Assembly (NCBI RefSeq): GCF_039839785.1
Contig: NZ_JBDOQT010000001.1
Span: forward strand, 620,001 to 684,000
DNA length: 64,000 bases
Reading direction: 5' to 3'
Source of the DNA: Pelagibius sp. CAU 1746
Lineage (GTDB): Bacteria > Pseudomonadota > Alphaproteobacteria > Kiloniellales > Kiloniellaceae
Shown: positions 29,293 through 38,584 of the stretch, piece by piece
How positions within the stretch are numbered: the first letter of the stretch is position 1
How the letters are laid out: each line of letters opens with the position of its first letter
Made by a program: the position numbers and the translations under genes
Notes under the pieces: model-generated
What the model saw: only the letters and a program-made list of their open reading frames with translations
Database searches by the model: none
Told to the model about the DNA's origin: nothing

Positions 29293-30117
29293 ATGGCCGA
29301 CAAAGACGCAGAGCTGCGGGACGTCGCCGGACGGCTGATCGCCGCTTACGATGCGGCGGCCCTGGTGGAGCCGGTCACCGCCACGCAGCCGGATTTCACC
29401 GTGGAACGGGCCTACGCCGTCCTCGCCGAGATCGAAGCGCGGCGGCGCGCCCAGGGCTGGCAGGCGGTGGGGCGCAAGATCGGCTTCACCAACCGCACCC
29501 TCTGGCCGCGCTACAACGTCTCCCAGCCCATGTGCGCGCATATCTGGGCGCATACGGTGCACCAGGCCACGGGCGGCGAGGCAAGGCTGGCGCTGCACGG
29601 CTTCGTGCAGCCGCGCCTGGAGCCCGAGGTGGTGTTCAAGCTCGCCGGCCCGGTGCCGGTGAGCGAGGACCCCTTGGACGTTCTGGCCAGCGTCGAGTCC
29701 ATCGCGCCGGGCTTCGAGATCGTGCAGTGCCACTTCCCCGGCTGGCGCTTCAAGGCGCCCGACTGCACCGCGGCCTTCGGCCTGCACGGCGCCCTCGTCG
29801 TCGGCAGGCCGCTGCCGGTCACCGAGGACAACCGGGCGGAGATCGCCGCCCTGCTGCCGAGCTTCGAGGCGACGCTCGCGCGTGGCGGCGAGGCGGTCGA
29901 CCGCGGCGTCGGCGCCAACGTGTTGGGCAGCCCGGCCCTGGCACTGGCCGACCTGGCCCGCGTGCTGGCGACGCTGCCGCAGTTCCCGCCGCTGGCCGCC
30001 GGGGAGACCGTCACCACCGGCACCATCACCGACGCCTGGCCCGTCGCGCCGGGGGAGACCTGGACCTCCGACTACGGCGACCTGGGCCTGGAAGGATTGA
30101 GCGTCACTTTCGAGTGA
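29293..30117 (+). CDS. 2-keto-4-pentenoate hydratase-like protein (FAH superfamily)
   Basis: 274 aa. It belongs to the MhpD/DmpE hydratase and decarboxylase branch, which hydrates 2-hydroxypenta-2,4-dienoate in meta-cleavage pathways. Visible motifs are WQAVGRKIGFTNR, PRLEPEVVFKL (metal-binding Glu pair), ESIAPGFEIV and VLGSPALALADLARVLA. No other aromatic-degradation gene is near, so the substrate here is open. ATG 29293 follows GGAAAGGCAGCG. It is 17 nt after the oxygenase gene. Confidence 0.87.
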   Translation: MADKDAELRDVAGRLIAAYDAAALVEPVTATQPDFTVERAYAVLAEIEARRRAQGWQAVGRKIGFTNRTLWPRYNVSQPMCAHIWAHTVHQATGGEARLALHGFVQPRLEPEVVFKLAGPVPVSEDPLDVLASVESIAPGFEIVQCHFPGWRFKAPDCTAAFGLHGALVVGRPLPVTEDNRAEIAALLPSFEATLARGGEAVDRGVGANVLGSPALALADLARVLATLPQFPPLAAGETVTTGTITDAWPVAPGETWTSDYGDLGLEGLSVTFE

Positions 30118-30219
30118 CGCCCTCTGGTCCGGCAGTTAGACCAAGCCTATGAAAGAGCGGGCGTTTTCTGAAATTTCTGGATAGACTCCGCGGCCCGCCC
30201 CCCGAAGAAGGATGACCTC

Positions 30220-30618
30220 TTGGAGAAGATCGAACCTGGACTGACCGGCCACGCGGAGATGGTGGTGGGCACCAGCGACACCGCGCCGCGCATCGGCTCC
30301 GGGCGCATCGCCGTGCTGGCGACGCCGAAGATGATCACCCTGATCGAGGAGGCCGCGCTGGCCGCCGTCGAGCACCTGCTGCCCGAGGGCAAGCAGTCGC
30401 TGGGCACGCACCTGGACGTGACGCACATCGCGGCGACGCCGGTCGGCATGACGGTGAAGGCGGAAGCCAGGCTGGTCGAGGTTCAGGGGCGCAAGCTGCT
30501 CTTCGCCGTCGAGGCGCGCGACGAGATGGACCTGATCGGCGAGGGCCGGCACGAACGCGTCGTCGTCACCGCCGCCTCCTTCCAGAAGCGCGTCGACGAG
30601 AAAACGAAGCGGCGATGA
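30220..30618 (+). CDS. Hot-dog thioesterase, fluoroacetyl-CoA thioesterase (FlK)-like
   Basis: 132 aa, TTG start with AAGGA 7 nt upstream and no in-frame ATG nearby. The FlK-type catalytic elements can be read: Thr in VLATPKMITLIEEAA together with the Glu after it, and His in GTHLDVTHIAATPVGM. The true substrate in bacteria without fluoroacetate is probably another short acyl-CoA. It lies 102 bp after the hydratase gene and converges on dnaJ with 4 bp between. Confidence 0.83.
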   Translation: MEKIEPGLTGHAEMVVGTSDTAPRIGSGRIAVLATPKMITLIEEAALAAVEHLLPEGKQSLGTHLDVTHIAATPVGMTVKAEARLVEVQGRKLLFAVEARDEMDLIGEGRHERVVVTAASFQKRVDEKTKRR

Positions 30619-30622
30619 CGGT

Positions 30623-31753
30623 TTAGTCCGTCAGGTCTTCCCAGAAGTCCTTCACCCGGGCGAAGAAGCCGGAGGACTCGGGCGAGGTGTCGCGGCCTTC
30701 GCCGGCTTCCTCGAACTCCTTCAGCAGCTCCTTCTGGCGCTTGGTCATGTTGACCGGCGTCTCGACCCCGACTTCGACGTACATGTCGCCCACGGCCTTG
30801 GAGCGCAGCACCGGCATGCCCTTGCCCTTGAGGCGGAACTGCTGGTTGGTCTGGGTGCCGGCGGGCACGGTGATCTTGGCGCGGCCGCCGGAGATGGTCG
30901 GCACCTCCACCGCGCCGCCCAGCGCCGCCGTGGTCATGGGCAGCGGCACGCGGCAGTAGATGTTGGCGCCGTCGCGCTGGAACAGGCGATGGGGCGCCAC
31001 CGAGAGGAAGATGTAGAGGTCGCCCGGCGGCGCGCCGCGCATCCCGGCCTCGCCCTCGCCGGCGAGACGGATGCGGGTGCCGTCCTCGACGCCCTCGGGG
31101 ATGTTCACCTGCAGCGACTTCTCGCGGTGTACGCGCCCGGCGCCTTCGCAGGAGCGGCAGGGCTTGTCGATCACCTGGCCCGCGCCCTGGCAGGCGGGGC
31201 AGGTGCGCTCGATGGTGAAGAAGCCCTGCTGGGCGCGCACGCGCCCATTGCCGCTGCATGTCTGGCAGGAGACCGGCTGGGCGCCGCCTTCCGCGCCAGT
31301 ACCGCTGCAATCGTCGCAGGTGACCGAGGTCGGCACGCGGATCTGTGCGGTCTTGCCGTGGAAAGCGTCCTCCAGCGAGATTTCCATGTTGTAGCGCAGG
31401 TCGGACCCGCGCGCCGCGGCGTTGCCGCGCCGTCCGCCCATGAGGTCGCCGAACATCTCATCGAAGATATCGGCGAAGCCGCCGGCGGAGAATCCGCCGA
31501 AGCCGCCGGCGCCCGGATGACCGCCGCCGCCGTTGGCGAAGGCGTCGTGGCCGAAGCGGTCATAGGCCGCCCGCTTGTCCGAGTCCTTCAGGATCTCGTA
31601 GGCTTCGTTGATTTCCTTGAACTTCGCCTCGGCCTCGGCATCTCCCGGATTGCGGTCCGGGTGATACTGCATGGCCAGCTTGCGGTAGGCGGATTTCAGC
31701 GCGCCGGCATCGGCATCGCGCGCCACGCCCAGTGTTTCGTAATAGTCTTTCAC
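30623..31753 (-). CDS. dnaJ: Chaperone protein DnaJ
   Basis: 376 aa from GTG 31753, the same length as E. coli DnaJ; an in-frame ATG at 31804 would add 17 unlikely residues. The J domain (1-70) has HPD in [11 protein letters not shown] Gly/Phe region follows, then four C-x-x-C-x-G-x-G zinc motifs ([32 protein letters not shown]) and the C-terminal substrate domains. It stimulates DnaK ATPase and delivers clients. It lies 143 bp after dnaK, beyond a strong terminator-like hairpin. Confidence 0.96.
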   Translation of the reverse strand: MKDYYETLGVARDADAGALKSAYRKLAMQYHPDRNPGDAEAEAKFKEINEAYEILKDSDKRAAYDRFGHDAFANGGGGHPGAGGFGGFSAGGFADIFDEMFGDLMGGRRGNAAARGSDLRYNMEISLEDAFHGKTAQIRVPTSVTCDDCSGTGAEGGAQPVSCQTCSGNGRVRAQQGFFTIERTCPACQGAGQVIDKPCRSCEGAGRVHREKSLQVNIPEGVEDGTRIRLAGEGEAGMRGAPPGDLYIFLSVAPHRLFQRDGANIYCRVPLPMTTAALGGAVEVPTISGGRAKITVPAGTQTNQQFRLKGKGMPVLRSKAVGDMYVEVGVETPVNMTKRQKELLKEFEEAGEGRDTSPESSGFFARVKDFWEDLTD

Positions 31754-31810
31754 GGCTTCGTCTGCTGCCCCCACAGCTCGGGTCGCACGTCCAGCCCTTC
31801 GCACGGATCA

Positions 31811-31874
31811 CCGACAAAGAAAAGGCCGGACAGGGGCGGGCGCGATGAGCGCAGCGGTCGCCTCTGTCCGGCCT
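31811..31874 (-). terminator. Intrinsic terminator/attenuator between dnaK and dnaJ
   Basis: On the minus strand, AGGCCGGACAGAGGCG pairs with CGCCCCTGTCCGGCCT (16 bp, one G-U type mismatch) around a 20-nt loop and is followed immediately by TTTTCTTTGTC. This is the clearest Rho-independent terminator in the window. It begins 23 nt after the dnaK stop, so most transcripts should end before dnaJ. Confidence 0.85.
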
Positions 31875-31896
31875 GCTTCGTCATGACCGGCGCTCT

Positions 31897-33831
31897 TTAG
31901 GCCTGACCCTTCTTGTCGTCGTCGACTTCTTCGAAGTCGGCGTCGACGACCGTGTCGTCGCCCTGCGCGGTCTCGCTCTCGCCGGCCGCATCGCCGCCGG
32001 CACCGGCAGCCTCGCCGGAAGCCTCGGCGTTACCCTGTTCGTAGAGGGCCTGGCCGATCTTCATGGAGACTTCCTGCAAGGCCTGCATCTTGGCGTTGAT
32101 CGCCTCGACATCCTCGCCTTCGGCCGCGATCTTCAACTCGGCGATCGCCGCCTCGGCCGCGGACTTGTCGGCGGCGGCGACCTTGTCGCCGGCCTCGGCA
32201 AGCGTCTTCTCGGTGGTGTGGATCAGCGATTCCGCATGGTTCCTCGCTTCCACCAGCGCGCGCCGCGCCTTGTCCTTCTCGGCGTTGGCCTCGGCGTCCT
32301 TGACCATGTTCTCGATCTCGTCGTCGCTGAGACCGCCGGAGGCCTGGATGCGGATGGTCTGCTCCTTGCCGGTCGCCTTGTCCTTGGCACCGACGTTGAC
32401 GATGCCGTTGGCGTCAATGTCGAAGGTGACCTCGATCTGCGGCACGCCGCGCGGCGCCGAGGGAATACCGACCAGGTCGAACTGGCCCAGCAGCTTGTTA
32501 TCCGCCGCCATCTCGCGCTCGCCCTGGAAGACCCGGATGGTCACCGCCTGCTGGTTGTCCTCGGCGGTGGAGAAGACCTGGCTCTTCTTGGTGGGGATGG
32601 TGGTGTTGCGGTCGATCAGCTTGGTCATCACGCCGCCCAGGGTCTCGATGCCCAGCGACAGCGGCGTCACGTCCAGCAGCAGCACGTCCTTCACGTCGCC
32701 CTTCAGGACGCCGCCCTGGATGGCCGCGCCGATGGCCACCACCTCGTCGGGGTTCACGCCGCGGTGCGGGTCCTTGCCGAAGAAGGACTTCACCGTCTCG
32801 AAGACCTTCGGCATGCGGGTCATGCCGCCGACCATGATGATGTCCTGGATCTCGCCCGGCGAGACGCCGGCGTCCTTCAGGGCGGCCTTCACCGGGCCCA
32901 TGGTGCGGGCGACCAGGTCGTCGACCAGGGATTCCAGCTTGGCGCGCGACAGCTTGATGTTCAGGTGCTTGGGCCCGGAGGCGTCGGCGGTGATGAAGGG
33001 CAGATTGATCTCGGTCTGGTTGGCCGAGGACAGCTCGATCTTGGCCTTCTCCGCCTCTTCCTTCAGGCGCTGCAGGGCCAGCTTGTCCTGGCGCAGGTCG
33101 ATGCCCTGCTCGTTTTTGAACTGGTCGGCCAGATAGTCGATGATGCGCGCGTCGAAGTCCTCGCCGCCCAGGAAGGTGTCGCCGTTGGTCGACTTCACCT
33201 CGAAGACGCCGTCGCCGATCTCCAGCACCGAGACGTCGAAGGTGCCGCCGCCCAGGTCGTAGACCACGATGGTGCCGGAGCCCTGCCTGTCCAGGCCGTA
33301 GGCCAGCGCCGCCGCGGTCGGCTCGTTGATGATGCGCAGCACGTCGAGGCCGGCGATCTTGCCGGCGTCCTTGGTGGCTTGGCGCTGGGAATCGTTGAAG
33401 TAGGCGGGCACGGTGATCACCGCTTCGGTCACCGGCTCGCCCAGATAGCTCTCCGCCGTCTCCTTCATCTTCTGCAGGATGAAGGCGGAAATCTGGCTGG
33501 GGCTGTATTCCTTGCTCTGCCCTTCGACCCAGGCGTCGCCGTCGTGATTGATGATCTTGTAGGGGACGAGACCCATGTCCTTCTTCGTCATGGGATCGTC
33601 GAAGCGCCGTCCGATCAGGCGCTTGATGGCGAACAGCGTGTTCTCCGGATTGGTCACCGCCTGGCGCTTGGCCGGCTGGCCGACGAGCCGCTCGCCGGAG
33701 TCCGTCAGGGCGACCATCGACGGCGTGGTGCGCGCGCCCTCGGCATTCTCGATGACCTTGGCGTCCTTGCCATCCATGACCGCGACACAGGAGTTCGTCG
33801 TGCCGAGGTCGATACCGATTACCTTACTCAT
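31897..33831 (-). CDS. dnaK: Chaperone protein DnaK (Hsp70)
   Basis: 644 aa, canonical. The ATPase domain opens with [17 protein letters not shown] and includes [12 protein letters not shown] and [12 protein letters not shown]. The substrate domain holds [23 protein letters not shown], and the protein ends in an acidic tail ([14 protein letters not shown]). It refolds and protects proteins with DnaJ and GrpE. AGGAG lies 5-6 nt before the ATG. The leader is about 100 nt long from an RpoH-like promoter at 33937-33964. Confidence 0.98.
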   Translation of the reverse strand: MSKVIGIDLGTTNSCVAVMDGKDAKVIENAEGARTTPSMVALTDSGERLVGQPAKRQAVTNPENTLFAIKRLIGRRFDDPMTKKDMGLVPYKIINHDGDAWVEGQSKEYSPSQISAFILQKMKETAESYLGEPVTEAVITVPAYFNDSQRQATKDAGKIAGLDVLRIINEPTAAALAYGLDRQGSGTIVVYDLGGGTFDVSVLEIGDGVFEVKSTNGDTFLGGEDFDARIIDYLADQFKNEQGIDLRQDKLALQRLKEEAEKAKIELSSANQTEINLPFITADASGPKHLNIKLSRAKLESLVDDLVARTMGPVKAALKDAGVSPGEIQDIIMVGGMTRMPKVFETVKSFFGKDPHRGVNPDEVVAIGAAIQGGVLKGDVKDVLLLDVTPLSLGIETLGGVMTKLIDRNTTIPTKKSQVFSTAEDNQQAVTIRVFQGEREMAADNKLLGQFDLVGIPSAPRGVPQIEVTFDIDANGIVNVGAKDKATGKEQTIRIQASGGLSDDEIENMVKDAEANAEKDKARRALVEARNHAESLIHTTEKTLAEAGDKVAAADKSAAEAAIAELKIAAEGEDVEAINAKMQALQEVSMKIGQALYEQGNAEASGEAAGAGGDAAGESETAQGDDTVVDADFEEVDDDKKGQA

Positions 33832-33936
33832 CTTTGCTCCTCACTTCGATCAGCAGACCCCTTGGGCAGCCCGCTGCAACGGCACCGCCCGGCGGATCCC
33901 CGCCAATGAGAGTTCATGACCATGGGTTCTGGGCTT

Positions 33937-33964
33937 ATATAAGCAGCCAGCGCCCCGCTGCAAG
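33937..33964 (-). promoter_or_regulatory. RpoH (heat-shock)-type promoter of dnaK
   Basis: Read on the minus strand: CTTG (33964-33961), 17 nt, CTTATAT (33943-33937). This matches the alphaproteobacterial heat-shock consensus CTTG-N16-18-CYTATNT. Predicted start is near 33930, about 100 nt before dnaK. No CIRCE inverted repeat is visible nearby, so HrcA control of dnaK is not indicated. Confidence 0.75.
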
Positions 33965-34057
33965 TCGCAAAGGGGGCAGATTTCAGGCCCTAAAGCCCTG
34001 TTTTCGGGGGGTAACGGGCCGCCGGCCGCCGCGCCAGAGGCAACGAAAGCAGAACCC

Positions 34058-34324
34058 ATGCCCGAACCCCCGGAAAACCGCCGGTCCTCTGAAGACCCGC
34101 CGCCGGACCCCCGGCAGGATGCCCTCTACCGCATGATCCTGGCGGTTCTGGCCGCCAGCGTGATCGTCGGGGCGCTCGTCACCCTGACCGGCGAAGCGCT
34201 CTTCGGCAGCCGCGCCCTGGCCAATGCCGGCCTGGGCATGGCGGTGCTCTGCCTGGCGCTCTACTGGGTCTTCCGCCTGCTGGGCCGCCGCGCCGCGCGC
34301 CGGCGGGAGAAGGAGCGGGACTGA
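34058..34324 (+). CDS. Small two-helix membrane protein
   Basis: 88 aa. A Pro-rich, acidic N-terminus (1-20) precedes two membrane helices (about residues 25-45 and 54-74) and a very basic C-terminus (RRAARRREKERD), consistent with both ends in the cytoplasm. It diverges from dnaK and sits 6 nt before alkB, so probably shares its transcript. I do not recognise the family and cannot propose a function. Confidence 0.65.
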   Translation: MPEPPENRRSSEDPPPDPRQDALYRMILAVLAASVIVGALVTLTGEALFGSRALANAGLGMAVLCLALYWVFRLLGRRAARRREKERD

Positions 34325-34330
34325 GCCGCG

Positions 34331-34978
34331 ATGACCGAAGCCGAATTCGCCGAGGGTTTCCGCTATCTGCCGGGCTATCTCGACGCCGAGGCCCAGGCCG
34401 CCCTGGTGGCCGAGCTGCGCGCCCTGCTGGCCGAAGCGCCGCTCTACCGCCCGACCATGCCCAGGAGCGGCCGGCCCTTTTCGGTGCGCATGACCAACGC
34501 CGGCAGCCACGGCTGGTTTTCCGACAAAACGGGCTACCGCTACGTCACGCACCACCCGAAGACCGGGCAGCCCTGGCCGGCGATCCCGGCGGCGATGGAG
34601 CGGATCTGGGCCGAGGTGGCGGACTATCCCGCCGGGCCCGAGTGCTGCCTGATCAATTTCTACGAGCCCGAGGCCCGCATGGGCCTGCACCGGGACGAGG
34701 ACGAGGAGACCTTCGCCGCCCCGGTGGTCTCGCTCTCCCTGGGCGATTCCGCGGTGTTTCGCCTGGGCGGAGCCCAACGCCGGGGGCCGACGCGCTCCCT
34801 GAAGCTTCATTCCGGTGACGTAATGATACTCAGCGGCGCGGCGCGGCGCGCCTACCACGGCGTCGACCGGGTGCTTGGCGGCTCCAGCCGCCTGCTCGCC
34901 CAGAACGGTTGGCCGGATGGCGGGCGCATCAACCTCACCCTGCGCCGGGTCACGCGCCCGGCGGGGGAGGCCGGCTGA
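34331..34978 (+). CDS. alkB: Alkylated DNA repair dioxygenase AlkB
   Basis: 215 aa, E. coli AlkB size. It oxidatively removes N1-methyladenine and N3-methylcytosine lesions using Fe(II) and 2-oxoglutarate. The iron ligands are His and Asp in GLHRDEDE and the distal His in RAYHGVDR; the 2OG-binding Arg pair is in GRINLTLRR. INFYEPEARMG is the substrate-lid motif. It overlaps no gene but follows the small membrane protein by 6 nt. Repeat element A begins 17 nt after its stop. Confidence 0.94.
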   Translation: MTEAEFAEGFRYLPGYLDAEAQAALVAELRALLAEAPLYRPTMPRSGRPFSVRMTNAGSHGWFSDKTGYRYVTHHPKTGQPWPAIPAAMERIWAEVADYPAGPECCLINFYEPEARMGLHRDEDEETFAAPVVSLSLGDSAVFRLGGAQRRGPTRSLKLHSGDVMILSGAARRAYHGVDRVLGGSSRLLAQNGWPDGGRINLTLRRVTRPAGEAG

Positions 34979-34995
34979 GGGCATCGGGGAGAGTC

Positions 34996-35106
34996 GACCT
35001 CGTGCTTCGAGACGCTCGCTTTCGCTCGCTCCTCAGCATGAGGCCGACATTTCAGGCTCAAGCCTCACCCTGAGGAGGGCCGGACGGCCCGTCTCGAAGG
35101 GCGAGG
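34996..35106 (+). repeat. Double-hairpin palindromic element A, copy 2
   Basis: The most complete copy. Half one (34996-35044) runs from gacctcgtgcttcgagacg to ctcctcagcatgaggc; half two (35062-35106) runs from gcctcaccctgaggagg to cgtctcgaagggcgagg. Same orientation as copy 1. It fills the gap between convergent alkB and grpE. Confidence 0.9.
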
Positions 35107-35120
35107 CGCTGTCAGCAGGA

Positions 35121-35837
35121 TCAGGCCGAGGTGTCGACGGTGCCGCCGGGCTCGGCGTCGCCTTCGGGCGTGCCATTCGACCCGCCATTCGACCGGGCCC
35201 CACCCTTGGAGATGCCGACGCGGGCCGGGCGCAGCAGGCGGTCGTGCAGGCGATAGCCGGCCTGGATCACCTGCACCACCGTGCCCGCGGGCTTGTCAGG
35301 ATCCTCGACCTCGAACATGGCTTCGTGCAGGTGCGGATCGAGCTTTTCGCCCAGGGGCTCGATCACCCGGATGTTGTGGCGCTCGAAGACGGTCTGCAGC
35401 TCCTTCTGGGTCATCTCGACGCCGAGACGCAGGTTCTTCACCGGCTCGTTCTGCTCGGCCAGCTCTTCCGGCACGCTCTCCAGCGCGCGCTGCAGGTTGT
35501 CGGCGACGCCCAGCAAGTCCTTCACCACCGCGGCGGCGGCGTACTTCACGCCGTCCTCGCGCTCGCGCTGGGCGCGGCGGCGCACGTTTTCCGTCTCCGC
35601 CATGGCGCGCAGCAGCTGATCCTTCAGCGAGGCCACCTCGCCTTCCAGCACCGTCACCGGATCTTCGTCCGGCGACAGGTCGTGAGCGCGCTTCATGTTG
35701 GAGAGATCGACCAGCGGTTCGTCGCTGGTGTCCACCGGGCTGCTGTCCGCCGGGCTGCTGTCCGCGGGGCCGGCGGCGGTCGTTTGATCTTCGGCCTCGG
35801 GGCCGCTTTCCTGGTCCTGCTTCTTGTCCTGAGCCAT
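35121..35837 (-). CDS. grpE: Nucleotide exchange factor GrpE
   Basis: 238 aa. A disordered acidic Ser/Asp/Pro-rich N-terminus (1-55) precedes the long helix (about 65-130, EGEVASLKDQLLRAMAETENVRRR) and the C-terminal beta domain ending VVQVIQAGYRLHDRLLRPARVGISK. It releases ADP from DnaK. ATG 35837 is chosen; a GTG directly before it and a TTG at 35861 are alternatives, and AGGAG lies 13 nt upstream of the ATG. It follows hrcA by 73 nt on the same strand. Confidence 0.95.
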   Translation of the reverse strand: MAQDKKQDQESGPEAEDQTTAAGPADSSPADSSPVDTSDEPLVDLSNMKRAHDLSPDEDPVTVLEGEVASLKDQLLRAMAETENVRRRAQREREDGVKYAAAAVVKDLLGVADNLQRALESVPEELAEQNEPVKNLRLGVEMTQKELQTVFERHNIRVIEPLGEKLDPHLHEAMFEVEDPDKPAGTVVQVIQAGYRLHDRLLRPARVGISKGGARSNGGSNGTPEGDAEPGGTVDTSA

Positions 35838-35910
35838 CACGGGACGGCTGCTCCTTTCCAAACTTACGCTTGTCGTTCCTTGGGAAGTGATCGCGGCGGG
35901 CGGCGCGGGG

Positions 35911-36987
35911 TCACCCGACCAGCCGGCCGATCACCTTGGCTGTGTAGTCGACCATGGGGATGATGCGGGCATAGTCGATGCGCGTCGGGCCGATGACGCC
36001 GATGGCGCCGACGACCTTCTGCTGTGAATTGCTGTAGGGCGCAATGACCATCGAGCAGCCGGCCAGGCCGAAGAGCTCGTTCTCCGCGCCGATGAAGATC
36101 TGCACGCCTTCCGCCCCGCCGGTGAGGTCCAGCAGCCGGATGAGGGCGTCCTTGGTTTCCAGCAGGGCGAAGAGCTGGCGGATGCGCTCCAGGTCCTCCA
36201 GCGCGGTCACGTCCTCCAGCAGCTGCGACTGTCCGCGCAGGATGAGGGCGCCGCTCTTGCCGCCCTGGCTACCGCCCCAGCTCGCCAGGCCGCGCTCGAT
36301 GACCCGCGAGGTGAGCTGGTCCAGCTCGGCGCGCTGCTGCTCCAGCTCCTTCAAGATGTCGGTATGCGCCTCTTCCAGGGTGCGCCCGGTCAGGCGCGCG
36401 GAGAGGTAGTTGCTGGCCTCCACCAGGGAGGAGGCGGGCAGGCCGGCCGGCACGTCGATGATGCGGTTCTCGACCACGCCGGAAACCGAGATGAGCACCA
36501 CCAGGGCGCGCCCGGGGCCGAGCGAGACGAACTCGATGTGCTTCAAGGGATCGCTGAGCTTGGGCGCCACCACCAGGCCGGCGCAGCGCGACAGGCCGGA
36601 GATGGTCTCCGAAGCTTCTTCCAGCACCTCGGAGAGCGAGCGGCCCTCGGCGGCGACCTGGCCCTCGATGTGCGCGCGCTCGTCCTGGGTCAGGTTGCCG
36701 ATCTCCAAAAGGCCGTCGACGAAGAGGCGCAGGCCCATGTCGGTGGGCAGCCGCCCGGCGGAGGTATGCGGCGCGAAGAGCAGGCCGAGATCCTCCAGGT
36801 CCGCCATGACGTTGCGGATGGTCGCCGGCGACAGCCCCAGCCCGAGGCTGCGCGAAAGCGTGCGCGAGCCGACGGGGGCGCCGGTATCCACGTAGGCGTC
36901 CACGATGTGCCGCAGAACCTCGCGCGAACGGTCGTTGAGGCCCCGGAGGGCTGCGGCTTTGGCGGCGGCGTCGAGCGGTTTGGTCAT
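35911..36987 (-). CDS. hrcA: Heat-inducible transcription repressor HrcA
   Basis: 358 aa. It has an N-terminal winged helix (LNDRSREVLRHIVDAYVDTGAPVGSRTLSR, SPATIRNVMADLEDLGLL, PHTSAGRLPTDMGLR), a GAF-like middle, and a C-terminal IGVIGPTRIDYARIIPMVDYTAK signature. HrcA represses CIRCE-controlled genes, usually groESL in alphaproteobacteria. I see no CIRCE element in this window, so its target lies elsewhere. It heads an operon with grpE and diverges from rph. The 5' leader appears almost absent. Confidence 0.96.
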   Translation of the reverse strand: MTKPLDAAAKAAALRGLNDRSREVLRHIVDAYVDTGAPVGSRTLSRSLGLGLSPATIRNVMADLEDLGLLFAPHTSAGRLPTDMGLRLFVDGLLEIGNLTQDERAHIEGQVAAEGRSLSEVLEEASETISGLSRCAGLVVAPKLSDPLKHIEFVSLGPGRALVVLISVSGVVENRIIDVPAGLPASSLVEASNYLSARLTGRTLEEAHTDILKELEQQRAELDQLTSRVIERGLASWGGSQGGKSGALILRGQSQLLEDVTALEDLERIRQLFALLETKDALIRLLDLTGGAEGVQIFIGAENELFGLAGCSMVIAPYSNSQQKVVGAIGVIGPTRIDYARIIPMVDYTAKVIGRLVG

Positions 36988-36996
36988 TACTCTCGG

Positions 36997-37025
36997 AATG
37001 TAGTGAGGCCCCGGGCGGGGGTCAA
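36997..37025 (-). promoter_or_regulatory. Sigma-70-type promoter abutting hrcA
   Basis: Read on the minus strand: TTGACC (37025-37020), 17 nt, TACATT (37002-36997). The expected transcription start near 36990 is only about 3 nt before the hrcA ATG, predicting a nearly leaderless hrcA-grpE message. No good Shine-Dalgarno site exists in the remaining 9 nt. Confidence 0.7.
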
Positions 37026-37186
37026 CGCGGGCCGCAAGGCGCGAATTCGCCTGCGGAGCCTCCGCCAACTGGACGTTGGGGGCCGCATGGTCTAGCTTGC
37101 GCGCCGCCGGAGGGTCCCGAAACGGTGCCCCCGCAGCCCAATTCCCGCCGCAAGCGCCCCGAAGGGGCCCCAAAGAGGTAGATTTC

Positions 37187-37906
<720 letters not shown>

Positions 37907-37921
37907 GCAGGAAAAGCCGAA

Positions 37922-37954
37922 GAGAGAGGCCCGAGAGAGGCCCGAAAGAGGAGA
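37922..37954 (+). repeat. 11-bp tandem repeat, three units, before rdgB
   Basis: GAGAGAGGCCC occurs twice in perfect tandem (37922-37932, 37933-37943), and a third, changed unit, GAAAGAGGAGA (37944-37954), provides the rdgB ribosome-binding site. It occupies nearly all of the 50-bp rph-rdgB spacer. Copy number could alter rdgB translation. Confidence 0.7.
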
Positions 37955-37956
37955 AG

Positions 37957-38580
37957 ATGTCCCCGCGCCCTTTTCAACCCGGCGACAAGCTGGTGCTGGC
38001 GACCCACAACAAGGGCAAGTACCGCGAGAACGCCGCCCTCTTGGCGCCTTTCGGCCTGGAGGTGCTCTCGGCCGGCGACCTGGGCCTGCCGGAGCCGGAG
38101 GAGACCGGAACCACCTTCCAGGAAAACGCCGTCCTCAAGGCCCGCGCCGCCTGCGTGGCCACCGGCCTGCCGGCCATCGCCGACGATTCCGGCCTGGAAG
38201 TGCCGGCCCTGAACGGCCAGCCGGGCATCTTCACCGCGCGCTGGGCCGGGCCCGGGCGCGACTTCTTCGTCGCCATGAAGCGGGTGCACGAGGAACTGGG
38301 CGACAGCCCGGACCGCCGCGGCGTCTTCTGCTGCAACCTTTCGGTCGCCTGGCCGGACGGCCAGGGCGGTATCTTCGAGACGGCCTCCTACGAGGGCCGC
38401 GTGGAAGGCACGCTGGTCTGGCCGATCCGCGGCACGCGCGGCTTCGGCTTCGACCCCATGTTCCAGCCCAAGGGCTTCGACATCACCTTCGGCGAGATGG
38501 ACCCGGACAAGAAGGAACGGATGAGCCACCGCGCCCGGGCCTTCGAACTGCTGGCCGAGGCCCTGCTGGAAAAGGTCTGA
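37957..38580 (+). CDS. rdgB: XTP/dITP diphosphatase (RdgB/HAM1)
   Basis: 207 aa. It hydrolyses XTP, ITP and dITP to monophosphates and keeps deaminated purines out of DNA. Motifs are [54 protein letters not shown] and [12 protein letters not shown], ending [11 protein letters not shown]. Start ATG follows a purine-rich tandem repeat carrying AGGAG. It ends 4 nt before hemW, so the two are probably translated together. Confidence 0.97.
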   Translation: MSPRPFQPGDKLVLATHNKGKYRENAALLAPFGLEVLSAGDLGLPEPEETGTTFQENAVLKARAACVATGLPAIADDSGLEVPALNGQPGIFTARWAGPGRDFFVAMKRVHEELGDSPDRRGVFCCNLSVAWPDGQGGIFETASYEGRVEGTLVWPIRGTRGFGFDPMFQPKGFDITFGEMDPDKKERMSHRARAFELLAEALLEKV

Positions 38581-38584
38581 GGTC

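Noticed and set aside
36988-37186. CIRCE element for HrcA
   Set aside because: No TTAGCACTC-N9-GAGTGCTAA-like repeat upstream of hrcA, or upstream of dnaK.
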